11,068 nucleotides of DNA from Deltaproteobacteria bacterium (GTDB lineage: Bacteria; Desulfobacterota; Desulfobacteria; Desulfobacterales; C00003060). Each line of letters opens with the position of its first letter. Position 1 is the first letter of the stretch. Shown here one piece after another: positions 11,025 through 11,068 of this stretch. The position numbers and the translations under genes are program-made. Under the pieces are notes generated by a model. It was not told where the DNA came from. It saw nothing but the letters and a program-made list of their open reading frames with translations, and did no database searches. The stretch lies in NCBI GenBank assembly GCA_019309815.1, contig JAFDFO010000068.1, positions 1 to 11,068 on the forward strand. Reading direction: 5' to 3'.

Positions 11025-11068
11025 ACTTATGCACTGCCCGGTGCCATGTTATCATTCTCAGAATATCA

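Noticed and set aside
11031..11068. Start of another gene at the right edge (ATG near 11046)
   Set aside because: Too few codons remain to judge, and there is no clear ribosome binding site.

Overview
This window looks like chromosomal DNA from an anaerobic, selenium-using bacterium. Desulfobacterota (Deltaproteobacteria) is my best guess. That rests on gene content: a ferredoxin-thioredoxin reductase next to a glutaredoxin, a rubredoxin relic, a probable glutaredoxin-like selenoprotein and a glycosyltransferase of the selenodomain-associated type. No rRNA or other phylogenetic marker is present, so the placement is inference.

Layout. From about 8150 down to 1, every gene is on the minus strand and nearly all handle thiols, electrons or metals. 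In transcription order they are: a CGHC glutaredoxin overlapping a ferredoxin-thioredoxin reductase catalytic chain; a secreted TlpA/ResA-like thioredoxin; the copper chaperone copZ; the copper-exporting ATPase copA; then, after a 73-base gap, an iron-sulfur-flavoprotein/ArsC fusion, a GAF-domain protein and a GAPDH; then a 41-residue rubredoxin lacking one of its iron knuckles, a glutaredoxin with an in-frame TGA where the first active-site cysteine belongs, and an AhpF/TrxB-like flavoprotein cut by the window edge. The flavoprotein is preceded in its own frame by the remains of a glutaredoxin domain. On the plus strand are a family-2 glycosyltransferase (8286-8957), a repeat-filled intergenic region and pgi (9303-10949).

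The main discovery is the gene at 1123-1389, which ordinary gene calling misses. Its TGA at codon 13 falls at the U of a T-U-P-H-C active site. The frame is open on both sides, and a 7-bp hairpin with an AGUU loop begins 14 nt after the TGA, as expected for a bacterial SECIS. Other points of interest are a perfect 19-bp inverted repeat that fills the copZ-copA junction and contains the copA start codon, the flavoprotein-ArsC fusion in an operon with GAPDH, and two damaged redox genes on either side of the intact selenoprotein gene.

How the genes may work together (inference): ferredoxin electrons could pass through FTR to the CGHC glutaredoxin, and pyridine-nucleotide electrons through the AhpF-like flavoprotein to the selenoglutaredoxin. 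CopZ/CopA would export Cu(I), TlpA would handle disulfides outside the membrane, and the ArsC fusion would reduce arsenate. pgi and gap are central carbon enzymes. The position of gap beside arsC leaves open a role in arsenate handling, but no arsJ is in the window.
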